From Streptomyces sp. HUAS 15-9 (lineage in GTDB: Bacteria; Actinomycetota; Actinomycetes; Streptomycetales; Streptomycetaceae): DNA of 64,000 bases. The notes under the pieces were generated by a model. That model did no database searches. It saw only the letters and a list, made by a program, of their open reading frames with translations, and was not told where the DNA came from. Every line of letters starts with the position of its first letter. The stretch's first letter is position 1. Location: positions 6,448,001-6,512,000 of the forward strand of contig NZ_CP106798.1 in NCBI RefSeq assembly GCF_025642155.1. Direction: 5' to 3'. Shown in pieces: positions 50,174 through 59,475 of the stretch. The translations under genes and the position numbers were made by a program.

Positions 50174-50833
50174 ATGGCACGACCACGGCGCATCGTCCTT
50201 GTCCGGCACGGCGAGTCAACGGGCAATGTTGATGACTCCGTGTACGAGCGTGAACCCGACCACGCTCTGGCACTCACCGAGCGGGGCTGGCGGCAGGCGG
50301 AGGAGACCGGCAAGCGGATCCGGGAGATCTTCGGGCGGGAGCGGGTGAGCGTGTACGTCTCCCCGTACCGCCGCACGCACGAGACCTTCCGCGCGTTCCA
50401 TCTCGACCCCGAGCTCATACGGGTGCGCGAGGAACCCCGGCTGCGCGAGCAGGACTGGGGAAACTGGCAGGACCGCGACGACGTACGCGTACAGAAGGCC
50501 TACCGGGACGCTTACGGGCACTTCTTCTTCCGCTTCCCCCAGGGAGAGTCCGGCGCCGATGTGTACGACCGGGTCGGCGGCTTCCTGGAGAGTCTGTTCC
50601 GCAGCTTCGAGGCCCCCGACCATCCGCCGAACGTCCTGCTGGTGACCCACGGTCTGGCCATGCGGCTGTTCTGCATGCGATGGTTCCACTGGACGGTCGC
50701 CGAATTCGAGTCGCTCTCGAACCCGGGGAACGCCGAAATGCGAATGCTCGTTCTCGGGGACGACGGCAAGTACACACTGGACCGGCCCTTCGAGCGCTGG
50801 CGGGACCCGGTGCCGCACTGGGTCACCGGTTAG
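50174..50833 (+). CDS. Histidine phosphatase (phosphoglycerate mutase-like)
   Basis: A 219-residue branch-1 histidine phosphatase. Catalytic RHG motif IVLVRHGESTGNVD at residues 5-18, YRRTHETFRAF with the conserved Arg, the proton donor Glu in REEPRLREQDWG, and the second catalytic His in LLVTHGLAMRLF. It dephosphorylates small phosphomonoesters; the substrate is not evident. ATG at 50174. The gene is followed after 11 bp by an ADP-ribosylglycohydrolase gene, so the two are an operon. Confidence 0.9.
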   Translation: MARPRRIVLVRHGESTGNVDDSVYEREPDHALALTERGWRQAEETGKRIREIFGRERVSVYVSPYRRTHETFRAFHLDPELIRVREEPRLREQDWGNWQDRDDVRVQKAYRDAYGHFFFRFPQGESGADVYDRVGGFLESLFRSFEAPDHPPNVLLVTHGLAMRLFCMRWFHWTVAEFESLSNPGNAEMRMLVLGDDGKYTLDRPFERWRDPVPHWVTG

Positions 50834-50844
50834 AGTGGCGGGCG

Positions 50845-51750
50845 ATGACCGCTGACTCCTCTTCCTTCGGGCGCCTGGACCGCGCCTTGGCCAGCCTGCG
50901 CGGACTCGCGGTGGGAGACGCGCTGGGCTCACAGTTCTTCGTTCCGGCGAACTATCCGCTGCTGAAGCGCCGCGAGCTGCCGCCCGGCTCCTGGCAGTGG
51001 ACGGACGACACGGAAATGGCCTGCTCCGTGGTCGCCGTCCTTGCCGCACACCACCGCGTCGACCAGGACGCGCTGGCGCTCTCCTTCGCCGAGCACCACG
51101 ACTTCGACCGGGGCTACGGCCCCGCGGTCAACAGGCTGCTGCGCCTCGTGCGGGAGGGCGGCGACTGGCGTGAGCTGGCTTCCGGCCTGTTCAACGGGCA
51201 GGGGTCCTGGGGCAACGGCGCCGCGATGCGGATCGCGCCGCTGGGCGCCTGGTACGCGGACGACCCGGAGCAGGCGACCCACCAGGCCGAGATCTCGGCG
51301 TACCCCACGCATCAGCACCGTGAGGCCGTCGTCGGCGCCATGGCCGTCGCCGCGGCGGCCGCGCTGGCCGCCTCCCCCAGCGGCCCGCCCACCCCGGAGG
51401 CACTTCTCGACGGGGTCGTCGCCCTGGTGCCGAAGAGCGCCGTCGGTGCGGGCCTGCGTCGCGCCCGGGACATGCTCGACTACGGCGACGCCGGCACCGT
51501 CGCGGCCGTTCTGGGCTGCGGACGGCGTACGAGCGCCCATGACACCGTCCCCTTCGCCCTCTGGTCGGCGGCGCGGGCCCTCGGCGACTACGAGACGGCG
51601 TTCTGGACGACCTCACAGGTCGGCGGGGACGTGGACACCACCTGCGCCATCGTGGGCGGTGTGCTCGCGTCGGGCAAGGCGGGGACACCGCCAGCCACGT
51701 GGGTGGAGCGTACGGAGACGCTGCCGGAGTGGGTGGCCGCGTCCGCCTGA
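50845..51750 (+). CDS. ADP-ribosylglycohydrolase (DraG/MacroD-like) family protein
   Basis: A 301-residue all-alpha ARH/DraG-family protein. The Mg2+-binding motifs are visible: GLAVGDALGSQFF at residues 20-32, WTDDTEMACSVVA (ExxD/TDDT), GNGAAMRIAPLGAWY and the C-terminal GGDVDTTCAIVGGVLAS (DxDT). Such enzymes remove ADP-ribose from proteins or DNA, or hydrolyse related metabolites. ATG at 50845 lies 11 bp after the phosphatase stop. Both may act in nucleotide or NAD metabolite processing, by context only. Confidence 0.9.
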   Translation: MTADSSSFGRLDRALASLRGLAVGDALGSQFFVPANYPLLKRRELPPGSWQWTDDTEMACSVVAVLAAHHRVDQDALALSFAEHHDFDRGYGPAVNRLLRLVREGGDWRELASGLFNGQGSWGNGAAMRIAPLGAWYADDPEQATHQAEISAYPTHQHREAVVGAMAVAAAAALAASPSGPPTPEALLDGVVALVPKSAVGAGLRRARDMLDYGDAGTVAAVLGCGRRTSAHDTVPFALWSAARALGDYETAFWTTSQVGGDVDTTCAIVGGVLASGKAGTPPATWVERTETLPEWVAASA

Positions 51751-51988
51751 TGCCCGTGGGGGCCGCGCTGACGTCCGTGGGGCCGCGCTGATGCCCGTGG
51801 GGCCGAGCCTGTCTCGAAAACTCTCTGTGTCCGTCGGGAACTCTGCGTGACGGTCGGGCGTTGTCCTGGCATCAGCCGTGTGGCGTGTGGATGCGCACGG
51901 GCGAGGGGTTCCGTGGGTGGCAGGGGGTGTTGGGGTGTCGTTCGTGCTGGTGCTGGTGCTGGTGCTGGTGCTGGTGCTGGTGCTGGTG
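51748..51988. repeat. 20-bp tandem repeat and GTGCTG microsatellite
   Basis: Beginning at the ADP-ribosylglycohydrolase stop, a unit close to TGATGCCCGTGGGGCCGCGC is repeated three times (51748-51809). Then 7.5 perfect copies of the hexamer GTGCTG occupy 51944-51988. The gap 51751-52096 holds no gene I can support. The hexamer would read as an alternating Val-Leu helix in one plus-strand frame, but no start or stop makes that convincing. Confidence 0.75.
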
Positions 51989-52096
51989 TTTCTCGTGGCC
52001 TTGTCGGCCGAAGTGCGGAAGGCCGGACCGTCGCCCTCGCCGGCTGTCCCCCGGGCGCGGTCCGGCCCTCCGCGGTCCTGTGCGGATCCGGTCGTG

Positions 52097-53644
52097 TCAG
52101 CCGACCGCCGGGCCCGCCGTGCCGGCGAGGGCATCGAGGTCGCTCTTGCGGACCTTGATCACCAACCACGCGGTGGCCAGGGCGAGCACGGCCATCGAGG
52201 CGGCGGGAATGAACGCGGTAGAGATGCCGTGGGCGAGCACCTCGTGACCCCAGGGTGCGGGCAGCTGATGGGTCTTGGCGAACTCCGCCTTCTGCTCCGG
52301 CGAGCCGTTGGCGAGGAACTTCGGCAGCTGCTTCTTCGCCTCGTCCTTGCTGGCCGAGCCGAAGACCGTGGTGAGGATCGACAGACCCAGCGAACCGCCC
52401 ACCTGCTGGGTGGCGTTGAGCAGTCCGGACGCGGCACCCGCCTCGTGCTGGGCGACGCCGGAGACGGCTGTCACGGTCACCGTCACGAAGTTCAGCCCCA
52501 TGCCGAAGCCGAACACCAGCATCGGGCCGAGCACGCCGCCGGCGTACGAGCTGTCGGGGGTGATCAACGACTGCCAGACGAGCCCGATCACGACGAACGT
52601 CGCACCGGTCATCATGAACGGCTTGGGGCCGAGCGTGGGCAGGAACCGCTGCGAGAGACCCGCGCCGACCGCGATGGCGACCGTTACGGGCAGGAACGCC
52701 AGACCGGCCTTGATCGGGCTGTAGCCCAGCACGTTCTGCACGAACAGCACGATGTAGAAGAACATGCCGAACATCGCGGCCGCCAGGCTCAGCATGATCA
52801 CGTACGTGCCGGAGCGGTTGCGGTCGGCGAACATCTTCAGCGGGGTGATCGGCTCCTTGGCCCGCATCTCGGTGAGGGCGAAGGCCACCAGCAGGACCAC
52901 GGCGGCGCCGAAGGAGCCGAGGGTCAGACTGTCGCGCCAGCCGTCCTCCGAGGCCCGGATGAAGCCGTACACGAGCGATGCCATACCGGCTGTCGAGGTC
53001 AGCGCGCCCGCGATGTCGAAGCGCCCGGGGTGCCGCTCGGACTCGTTGATGTAGATAGGGGTGAGCGCTGCGATGAGCACGCCGATCGGCACGTTGACGA
53101 AGAGCACCCAGCGCCAGTCGAGCCACTCGGTCAGCATGCCGCCCGCGAGCAGGCCGATGGCGCCACCACCGGCGGAGACGGCGGCGAAGACGCCGAACGC
53201 CCGGTTCCGCTCCGGCCCTTCGGGGAACGTGGTGGTGATGAGCGCCAGCGAGGTGGGCGACGCGATGGCGCCGCCCATGCCCTGCAAGGCGCGCGCGGCG
53301 AGCAGCTGCCAGGGCTCCTGGGCGATGCCGCCGAGCAGCGAGGCGAAGGTGAACAGCAGGATGCCGGTCATGAACACCCGGCGGCGGCCGAGGATGTCAC
53401 CGGCTCGTGCGCCGAGCAGGAGGAGGCCTCCGAAGGTCAGCGTGTAGGCGCTGACCACCCATGTGAGGTCCGTGGTGCTGAACTTGAGCGCGTCTTGAAT
53501 GTGCGGGAGAGCGATGTTCACAATCGTCGCGTCGAGTACCACCATGAGTTGGCAGGCCGCGATGACGGTGAGCGCGATGCCGGGGTGACCCTCCCGGCGG
53601 GCTGCTCCTGGTTTTTCGTTCTGTATCAGCTGAGAGGTTGTCAC
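52097..53644 (-). CDS. MFS drug exporter, DHA2 (EmrB/QacA) family, 14 TM
   Basis: A 515-residue proton-driven multidrug exporter with about 14 transmembrane helices. DHA2 motifs: LDATIVNIALPHIQ (motif D1) in TM1, GARAGDILGRRRVF (motif A), RALQGMGGAIASPTSLALI (motif B/C region) and LGLSILTTVFGSAS near the C-terminus. GTG at 53644 is preceded by GGGGGAT. Divergent from a TetR-family regulator that should repress it through two operator copies in the intergenic region. Confidence 0.92.
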   Translation of the reverse strand: MTTSQLIQNEKPGAARREGHPGIALTVIAACQLMVVLDATIVNIALPHIQDALKFSTTDLTWVVSAYTLTFGGLLLLGARAGDILGRRRVFMTGILLFTFASLLGGIAQEPWQLLAARALQGMGGAIASPTSLALITTTFPEGPERNRAFGVFAAVSAGGGAIGLLAGGMLTEWLDWRWVLFVNVPIGVLIAALTPIYINESERHPGRFDIAGALTSTAGMASLVYGFIRASEDGWRDSLTLGSFGAAVVLLVAFALTEMRAKEPITPLKMFADRNRSGTYVIMLSLAAAMFGMFFYIVLFVQNVLGYSPIKAGLAFLPVTVAIAVGAGLSQRFLPTLGPKPFMMTGATFVVIGLVWQSLITPDSSYAGGVLGPMLVFGFGMGLNFVTVTVTAVSGVAQHEAGAASGLLNATQQVGGSLGLSILTTVFGSASKDEAKKQLPKFLANGSPEQKAEFAKTHQLPAPWGHEVLAHGISTAFIPAASMAVLALATAWLVIKVRKSDLDALAGTAGPAVG

Positions 53645-53667
53645 TATGGATCCCCCACGAAGGTGTT

Positions 53668-53735
53668 AGTGAACGCAGGCGTTCACTGTCCGGTCAACGG
53701 TAGTGAGTTCTCGACAGAGAACGCAAGCGTTCACT
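53668..53735. promoter_or_regulatory. Paired TetR operators between exporter and regulator
   Basis: AGTGAACGCAGGCGTTCACT (53668-53687) is a perfect 9-2-9 palindrome. A second copy, AGAGAACGC-AA-GCGTTCACT (53716-53735), differs in one base of the left arm. Their centres are 48 bp apart, in the 187-base divergent region. They are the clear binding sites for the adjacent TetR-type protein. Confidence 0.85.
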
Positions 53736-53831
53736 TAGCTCACCGTCGCGCCTCGCGTCCCCCTCTGGCGTCGCGCGATGTGTCCCCAGTCCCGCAATCC
53801 CCGCTTCACCCTGCTCGCTGGAGAAACTCAG

Positions 53832-54455
53832 ATGGTTACCTCGCGCTGGACGGCCGCCCCCGCTCGGACGGCCTCCTTTCGCCGGCGCGGCGCCGTGCTC
53901 GAACGCGCGATCCTGGACGCCGCGCTGGAGCAGCTCAGCACGGTCGGCTGGAAGGGCCTCACGATGGAGGGTGTCGCCGCCGGCGCCCAGACCGGCAAGG
54001 CGGCCGTCTACCGCCGCTGGCCGTCCAAGGAGGATCTTGTCGCCGACGCGCTCCAGGCCGGACTGCCGCGTCTGGAGGAGGCGCCCGACCTGGGCACGGT
54101 GCGCGAGGAACTGCTCGCCCTGTGCCGCCAGGCGCGTCGCGCGATGTTCTCGCGACCCGGCTTCGCCCTCCGGGCCGTCATTCACGAATGTGATCCAGTG
54201 CAGGCCGAGCGCTTCCATGGCCTGATCTTCGAAGGGGTCGTGGAGCCGACCGTCAGACTGCTGCGCGAGGTCATCACCCGTGGAATAGGGCGGGGAGAGG
54301 TTCGCTCCGATGCGGCGAACAGTTATGTCTTCGATGCCATTCCGGCGATGATGATGTACCGGTCCAAGATGTGCTCCAGCGAATGGAGTGACCAGGATCT
54401 CGAGGAGATGATCGACCAGTTGATGCTTCCGCTGTTGCGCTCGGACGGGGCCTGA
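53832..54455 (+). CDS. TetR-family repressor of the adjacent MFS exporter
   Basis: A 207-residue regulator. The DNA-binding domain is residues 15-65: RGAVLERAILDAALEQLSTVGWKGLTMEGVAAGAQTGKAAVYRRWPSKEDLV, a clear TetR helix-turn-helix. The C-terminal ligand domain is helical, with DQDLEEMIDQLMLPLL near the end. ATG at 53832 lies 17 bases downstream of a -10-like stretch. Divergent from the MFS gene with paired palindromic operators between them, the classic drug-efflux arrangement. Confidence 0.92.
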   Translation: MVTSRWTAAPARTASFRRRGAVLERAILDAALEQLSTVGWKGLTMEGVAAGAQTGKAAVYRRWPSKEDLVADALQAGLPRLEEAPDLGTVREELLALCRQARRAMFSRPGFALRAVIHECDPVQAERFHGLIFEGVVEPTVRLLREVITRGIGRGEVRSDAANSYVFDAIPAMMMYRSKMCSSEWSDQDLEEMIDQLMLPLLRSDGA

Positions 54456-54536
54456 TCCGGGGCCGTGTCGGCCCCGTGGCCGACGAGTGAGCCGGGGTGT
54501 CGCTCGGGGATCCGGGCGGCGTAGGCTGAGGGCGCC

Positions 54537-55238
54537 ATGCCGTACGAACCGCCCACTCACACCGTCGAGCGCTCCCTCCGCGCCACGACCGGAGCGAAGG
54601 TCATTGCCGGTGTCGACGAGGTGGGACGCGGCGCCTGGGCGGGACCTGTCACCGTCTGTGCGGCGGTCACCGGACTCCGTCGGCCGCCCGAGGGCCTCAC
54701 CGATTCCAAGCTGCTCACCGTCAAGCGCCGCACGGAGCTGTCCGCGGCACTGCTGAACTGGGTGACGGCCTATGCCCTGGGACACGCCTCCCCGGAGGAG
54801 ATCGACGCTCTGGGGATGACGGCGGCGCTGCGGCTCGCCGCCGTACGGGCCCTGGATGCCCTACCGGTCCGCCCGGACGCGGTGATCCTCGACGGGAAGC
54901 ACGACTACCTCGGAGCCCCCTGGAAGGTCCGCACGGTGATCAAGGGCGACCGCTCGTGCGTGGCGGTGGCGGCGGCTTCGGTGATCGCCAAGGTTCAGCG
55001 CGACAAAATGATGGCCGAACTGGGTATCGACCATGCAGACTTCGGTTTTGCGGACAACGCCGGGTATCCGTCGCCCGTCCACAAGGCCGCACTGGAGGAG
55101 CGGGGCCCCACCCCGTACCACCGGTTGTCGTGGGCGTATCTTGATGCGCTGCCCCAGTGGCGGCACCTCAAGAAGGTCCGCAGCTGGGCGGAGGGAAGCG
55201 TTCCTGAGATCGAGGGTCAGCTGGGCTTCGATTTCTGA
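54537..55238 (+). CDS. rnhB: Ribonuclease HII
   Basis: A 233-residue RNase H2-type enzyme removing ribonucleotides and RNA primers from DNA. The DEDD catalytic acids are seen in [16 protein letters not shown] (Asp/Glu pair), [11 protein letters not shown] and the later Asp of [31 protein letters not shown], with the family GxG pattern. ATG at 54537 is nine bases after TAGGCT. Often linked with ribosomal-protein or recombination genes; here it follows the TetR gene with no shared transcript evident. Confidence 0.95.
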   Translation: MPYEPPTHTVERSLRATTGAKVIAGVDEVGRGAWAGPVTVCAAVTGLRRPPEGLTDSKLLTVKRRTELSAALLNWVTAYALGHASPEEIDALGMTAALRLAAVRALDALPVRPDAVILDGKHDYLGAPWKVRTVIKGDRSCVAVAAASVIAKVQRDKMMAELGIDHADFGFADNAGYPSPVHKAALEERGPTPYHRLSWAYLDALPQWRHLKKVRSWAEGSVPEIEGQLGFDF

Positions 55239-55303
55239 CCGTTCCCGCACTGTTGTGCCACCCGGTCGCGCAAGTCGCACCAACGTTTGATAAAAATCAG
55301 CTC

Positions 55304-55933
55304 ATGCCTCTCATTCCCGAGGAGCCTCAGATTCACGAGAGTGCCCAGGGTCCCCGCGTCACTCCGGCCAGTGGCCGTACCGCGCCGACCCCTCGCCCCG
55401 TACCCGGCCCCCGCCCCGCGGCTCCGTCGCGTCCCGGTCGCCCCGGCCCTCTCCGGCCCGGGCAACCGGTGCAACGTACGCCGCGCGACATGGCCGCCAA
55501 GCCGGGCCCGTCGGGTCCGGCCGCTCCCGCCGCGGCCGCGGCGACCCCGCAGATCCAGCTGATCCCGGCCTCTGTCGAGGGCGCCCTCGACGCCGCCGAG
55601 GAGGCAGTGGACCTGCTCCTGGACTCGGGCCGTGCCCCCGGTGACGTGCTGGTGATCACCACCGGCGAACCGCACCCGTGGGCCGACCACGAGTTGTCCT
55701 TCGGCGAAGCCTCCTACTGGGCCCAGCACGACTCGGGCGACGACGTCTTCTACACGGGTGCCGCCATGGCCTCGCGTGCCGCGTCCCGTCCTGTCGTCGT
55801 GGTTGCCGTCAACGGTGGTCCTGCCGCCGCTGCCGCGACCGCCCTTCCGCTGGCCCACGCCCGGGCCGGTGCCCTGCTGATCGTCTGCGGTGACCCGCAG
55901 CAGATCAACTCGATGCTGGGCGCGGGCGTCTGA
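55304..55933 (+). CDS. Conserved protein with disordered Pro/Arg N-terminus
   Basis: A 209-residue protein in two parts. The first 85 residues are Pro/Ala/Arg-rich (RTAPTPRPVPGPRPAAPSRPGRPG). The rest (about 90-209) is a compact alpha/beta domain: IPASVEGALDAAEEAVDLLLDSGRAPGDVLVITTGEPHPWADHE, then SGDDVFYTGAAMASRAASRPVVVVAVNGG and LLIVCGDPQQINSML. It resembles the C-terminal segment of UvrD-type helicases, without helicase motifs; that resemblance is tentative. ATG at 55304 lies 65 bases after rnhB and could be co-transcribed. Function unknown. Confidence 0.75.
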   Translation: MPLIPEEPQIHESAQGPRVTPASGRTAPTPRPVPGPRPAAPSRPGRPGPLRPGQPVQRTPRDMAAKPGPSGPAAPAAAAATPQIQLIPASVEGALDAAEEAVDLLLDSGRAPGDVLVITTGEPHPWADHELSFGEASYWAQHDSGDDVFYTGAAMASRAASRPVVVVAVNGGPAAAAATALPLAHARAGALLIVCGDPQQINSMLGAGV

Positions 55934-55942
55934 GCCCTGTCG

Positions 55943-55969
55943 GGCACCTCCGGGAGCACCGGAGGTGCC
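55943..55969. terminator. Terminator hairpin after the rnhB-linked gene
   Basis: GGCACCTCCGG, loop GAGCA, CCGGAGGTGCC: perfect 11-bp stem nine bases after the stop of the preceding gene. No T-tract. Confidence 0.75.
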
Positions 55970-56074
55970 GAAGGTGCCGTAGCGATGGCACCGGCACGGT
56001 GTGGCCTTTGGCGTGTCCGGAATCCGGTGGCGGCCCTGCCCCGCTGAAGGGCGCCCTCCGGATGGACGGGCGGC

Positions 56075-56317
56075 TCAGGGCTTGGTGGGGGCGTGCGGCG
56101 TGAGGACGCCGACGCGCCCTTCGGGCCGCGGGTCCGGGGTGTCGTACCCGTCCCCGCTCCGCGGTGCGGCATCGCGCGGGCGCCGTACCCACTCGCTGTG
56201 AACCGGTGCGTACGCGGGTCCCGTGTCCCGCGCGCGGAGGACTCCCGGGGCGCATCGGCGCCGTCGGGGCCGACGGGCGGGGGCATCCTCCCCGAGCCGC
56301 CGTGGACCCGCCTTCAC
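56075..56317 (-). CDS. Possible small basic protein (weak)
   Basis: An 80-codon minus-strand reading frame from GTG 56317 in the otherwise empty 465-base stretch between the gene at 55304 and the next one. About 82 percent of third positions are G or C, a little below true genes here, and the product is Arg/Pro-rich (YAPVHSEWVRRPRDAAPRSG). It has no clear ribosome-binding site. It may be a genuine small gene or chance; the terminator at 55943 lies beyond its stop. Confidence 0.35.
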   Translation of the reverse strand: MKAGPRRLGEDAPARRPRRRRCAPGVLRARDTGPAYAPVHSEWVRRPRDAAPRSGDGYDTPDPRPEGRVGVLTPHAPTKP

Positions 56318-56398
56318 CTGCGCGGCGCGCAGCGCTTCGAGAGCGGTCGACCCGGTGCAGGCTCGGTCGGCGCCACACGAACGCGGGCCCGGTACTCC

Positions 56399-57019
56399 TC
56401 AGCGCGCCGCGGCGCGGCGCAGGACGTCCGACATGGCGCCGCCGGTGCGGGGCGACGGGGGCGGCACGTCCGATATGCCGAAGGGCTCAGGTGTCGAGTC
56501 CGAGTTCGGGCGGCGGCCACCACGGCCCTCGCCGAGCACCTGCCAGCCGTCGCGGGTCAGCGTGATGTACGCCCCGCAGCGCAGCCCGTGCAGCGTGCAG
56601 GCGTCACGTAGCCCCCACATCCACGCCCCGTCCTCCTCCGTCCAACGTGCGTCCCCCTCGCGGCAGTAGAGCAGCACAGCGGTGCGCACCGGTGTGCGGC
56701 GCCGCAGATCGTGCGGTATGACGCGGCGCAGCTGGTCCAGCAGGGCGTTGCGGAACATCCAGCCGTCGGCCGGGGCCGGGCGCCGGGTGAACGAGGCGCT
56801 CGCCAGGAGCCGTTCCTCAGGGTCGAGGACGGCCACGATCGCCGTCGCCGCCCTGGGGCGGTGCCGCGTGTGCAGCCCGCTGACGACCTCGCGGGGGTTG
56901 CGGAGCAGTGGAATGCCGGCGGCCGCCCACTCGGCAGGCTCAAGCAGACGGCTGGCGGACGCGGCGGACGCGGACGTCGACAACGAGGCCACCGAGGACG
57001 GAGCGAATCCGAAGGTCAC
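56399..57019 (-). CDS. Hypothetical protein, conserved-looking
   Basis: A 206-residue protein from GTG 57019, with GGGAGG directly upstream (AAGGGAGGAACGTG). It has a mixed alpha/beta core: ATAIVAVLDPEERLLASASF, RTPVRTAVLLYCREGDARWTEEDGAWMWGLRDACTLHGLRCGAYITLTRDGW. A Ser/Ala-rich head and a Pro-rich tail flank it. The segment ending AYITLTRDGWQVL looks like part of a nuclease- or RadC-like fold but I cannot name a family. Transcribed away from recQ's terminal region, same strand as recQ. Confidence 0.65.
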   Translation of the reverse strand: MTFGFAPSSVASLSTSASAASASRLLEPAEWAAAGIPLLRNPREVVSGLHTRHRPRAATAIVAVLDPEERLLASASFTRRPAPADGWMFRNALLDQLRRVIPHDLRRRTPVRTAVLLYCREGDARWTEEDGAWMWGLRDACTLHGLRCGAYITLTRDGWQVLGEGRGGRRPNSDSTPEPFGISDVPPPSPRTGGAMSDVLRRAAAR

Positions 57020-57302
57020 GTTCCTCCCTTCGGCTACGCGCCCATACAGCGGGCGGGGTCGGATTCGGGGGAGCGCACACCGCAGCGAAGCCCATCCGGA
57101 TCACGAGCGAGCCGTGCGGGGAGCGGACTTCAATTCTTCCTGTCGAACTTGGATGCGGCAACGAGCAATTGGGGCCACCGACTGTTATCTGGTGGTGCGT
57201 GGCTTATATCCCTACCTTGTGAGGCGCCTGGCAACGTACGTGACGTTCGAGCACGACACGTGCGTACGTCGCGGACGGGGGCGGCGCCCGCGCATCCGCG
57301 GA

Positions 57303-59468
57303 TCAGCCCTGCACGGCCAGGACCAGCGGCAACACCCCCTGCGCCCCGGACCTCCTGAGCAACCGGGCCGCGACCGCCAGGGTCCAGCCGGTCTCCGTGT
57401 AGTCGTCCACGAGCAGAACGGAGCCCCTTGCCTCGGTCAGAGCCGCGGCCAGGGCGGGTGGAACGGTCAGCGCGCCGTCGAGGACCTTCAGGCGCTGCGC
57501 GCTGTTGCTGCGTGAGCCGCGCGGCACCTCGCCCATGGACTCCACGGTGCCCAGCAGTGGCAGTCTGCCGATCTCCGCGATGTGCGCACCCAGGGACTGG
57601 ATCAGCCGCGGCCTGGTGCGCGAGGCGACGGTGACGACGCCCACCGGGCGGGGCAGCGCGCCTTCCTCGCCGGAAGCCCAGCCGCCGGGGCCCTTGGCCC
57701 AGTCGGCCAGGACGCCCACCACGGCCCTCGCCACATCGTCCGGCACCGGGGCGTCCGGCGCCTGCGGCGCGAGCATCGGCCGCAGCCGGTTGCCCCAGCC
57801 GATGTCCGACAGCCGCCCCAACGCCCGCCCCGCCGAAGCCTGTTCCCCGGCCGGAACGCGCCCCTTGAGATCAATGCCGATCGCCGGTAGCCCCGTCGGC
57901 CACATGCGACGGGGTTCCACTTCGACTCCCGCGCGGCCCAGATCGACACGCGCCGCGTCCAGCGCGGCCGTTGAGGTGTCCGCCGTGAAACGCGCCCCCG
58001 CGCAGTTGTCGCAGCGGCCGCAGGGCTTCGCACCCTCGTCGTCCAGCTGGCGCTGCAGATACTCCATCCGGCAGCCTGTCGTGGACGCGTACTCGCGCAT
58101 CGCCTGCTGCTCGGCCTGCCTCTGCCGCGCCACCCAGGCGTACCGCTCGGCCTCGTACGTCCACTGCTGACCGGTCGCGATCCAACCACCCTTGACGCGC
58201 CTGACCGCCCCGTCGACGTCGAGGACCTTCAGCATGGTCTCCAGACGCGACCGGCGCAGCTCCACCAGCGGTTCCAGGGCGGGCAGGGACAAGGGGCCGG
58301 CCGCGCGGGCGAGGACATCCAGGGTGCGGCGCACCAGTTCCTCGGAAGGGAAGGCCAGCGACGCGAAGTACTCCCAGATCGCCTCGTCCTCCTTGCCCGG
58401 CAGCAGGAGTACCTCGGCGTGCTCGACACCGCGCCCGGCACGGCCGACCTGCTGGTAGTAGGCGATGGGGGAGGAGGGCGAGCCGAGGTGCACCACGAAG
58501 CCGAGGTCGGGCTTGTCGAAGCCCATGCCGAGTGCGGAGGTGGCGATCAGCGCCTTGACCTGGTTGGCGAGCAGATCGTCCTCGGCCTGCTGCCGGTCGG
58601 TGTTCTCCGTCTTTCCCGTGTACGAGGCGACGGCGTGTCCCCGCTGCCTGAGGAAGGCGGTGACCTCCTCGGCCGCGGCTACGGTGAGCGTGTAGACGAT
58701 GCCGGAACCCGGCAGGTCGTCGAGGTGGTCGGCGAGCCAGGCCATGCGGTGTGCGGCGTCCGGCAGCCGCAGCACGTTCAGGCTCAGGCTCTCCCGGTCG
58801 AGCGGGCCCCGCAGCACCAGTGCGTCGGACGCGCCACCGGTGCCGAGCTGCTCCGCGACGTCGGCGGTCACCCGCGCGTTGGCCGTGGCCGTGGTGGCCA
58901 GTACGGGCACACCCGGCGGGAGGTCGGCGAGCATGGTGCGCAGCCGCCGGTAGTCGGGGCGGAAGTCATGGCCCCAGTCGGAGATGCAGTGGGCCTCGTC
59001 CACGACGAGCAGTCCGGTCGCGGCGGCCAGTTTGGGCAGGACCTGGTCGCGGAAGTCGGGGTTGTTGAGGCGTTCCGGACTGACGAGCAGCACGTCGACG
59101 TCGCCCGCCGCGATCTCCCCCTGGATGGTGTCCCATTCCTCGGTGTTGGAGGAGTTGATGGTCCGGGCGTGGATGCCGGCGCGGGCTGCCGCCTCCACCT
59201 GGTTGCGCATCAGCGCGAGGAGCGGCGAGACGATGACGGTCGGACCGCTGCCCCGGGCACGCAGCAGCGAGGTCGCCACGAAGTAGACGGCGGACTTGCC
59301 CCAGCCGGTGCGCTGGACGACCAGGGCCCGGCGCCGGTCGGCGACCAGCGCCTCGATCGCCCGCCACTGGTCCTCGCGCAGTCCGGCCGTGCCCGTGGCG
59401 TCCCCGACGAGACGGGCGAGGACGGCGTCGGCCTGCGTCCTGAGGTCCGCGTTGCTCGTGTGCTCCAT
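57303..59468 (-). CDS. recQ: RecQ-family DNA helicase with phosphoribosyltransferase-like C-terminus
   Basis: A 721-residue helicase. ATP-binding domain: Walker [19 protein letters not shown] box [17 protein letters not shown]; second RecA-like domain with [34 protein letters not shown]. Zinc site [24 protein letters not shown]. Beyond the usual RQC/HRDC position the tail (about 560-720) ends in [26 protein letters not shown], a PRPP-loop of phosphoribosyltransferase type. ATG at 59468. RecQ 3'-5' helicases process recombination and replication intermediates; the tail's role is unknown. Confidence 0.93.
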   Translation of the reverse strand: MEHTSNADLRTQADAVLARLVGDATGTAGLREDQWRAIEALVADRRRALVVQRTGWGKSAVYFVATSLLRARGSGPTVIVSPLLALMRNQVEAAARAGIHARTINSSNTEEWDTIQGEIAAGDVDVLLVSPERLNNPDFRDQVLPKLAAATGLLVVDEAHCISDWGHDFRPDYRRLRTMLADLPPGVPVLATTATANARVTADVAEQLGTGGASDALVLRGPLDRESLSLNVLRLPDAAHRMAWLADHLDDLPGSGIVYTLTVAAAEEVTAFLRQRGHAVASYTGKTENTDRQQAEDDLLANQVKALIATSALGMGFDKPDLGFVVHLGSPSSPIAYYQQVGRAGRGVEHAEVLLLPGKEDEAIWEYFASLAFPSEELVRRTLDVLARAAGPLSLPALEPLVELRRSRLETMLKVLDVDGAVRRVKGGWIATGQQWTYEAERYAWVARQRQAEQQAMREYASTTGCRMEYLQRQLDDEGAKPCGRCDNCAGARFTADTSTAALDAARVDLGRAGVEVEPRRMWPTGLPAIGIDLKGRVPAGEQASAGRALGRLSDIGWGNRLRPMLAPQAPDAPVPDDVARAVVGVLADWAKGPGGWASGEEGALPRPVGVVTVASRTRPRLIQSLGAHIAEIGRLPLLGTVESMGEVPRGSRSNSAQRLKVLDGALTVPPALAAALTEARGSVLLVDDYTETGWTLAVAARLLRRSGAQGVLPLVLAVQG

Positions 59469-59475
59469 GCGTCCT

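Noticed and set aside
51878..54193. A plus-strand frame starting with an alternating Val-Leu helix from the GTGCTG microsatellite
   Set aside because: The helix comes from the repeat and the rest is antisense to the MFS exporter and runs through the TetR operators; no ribosome-binding site.
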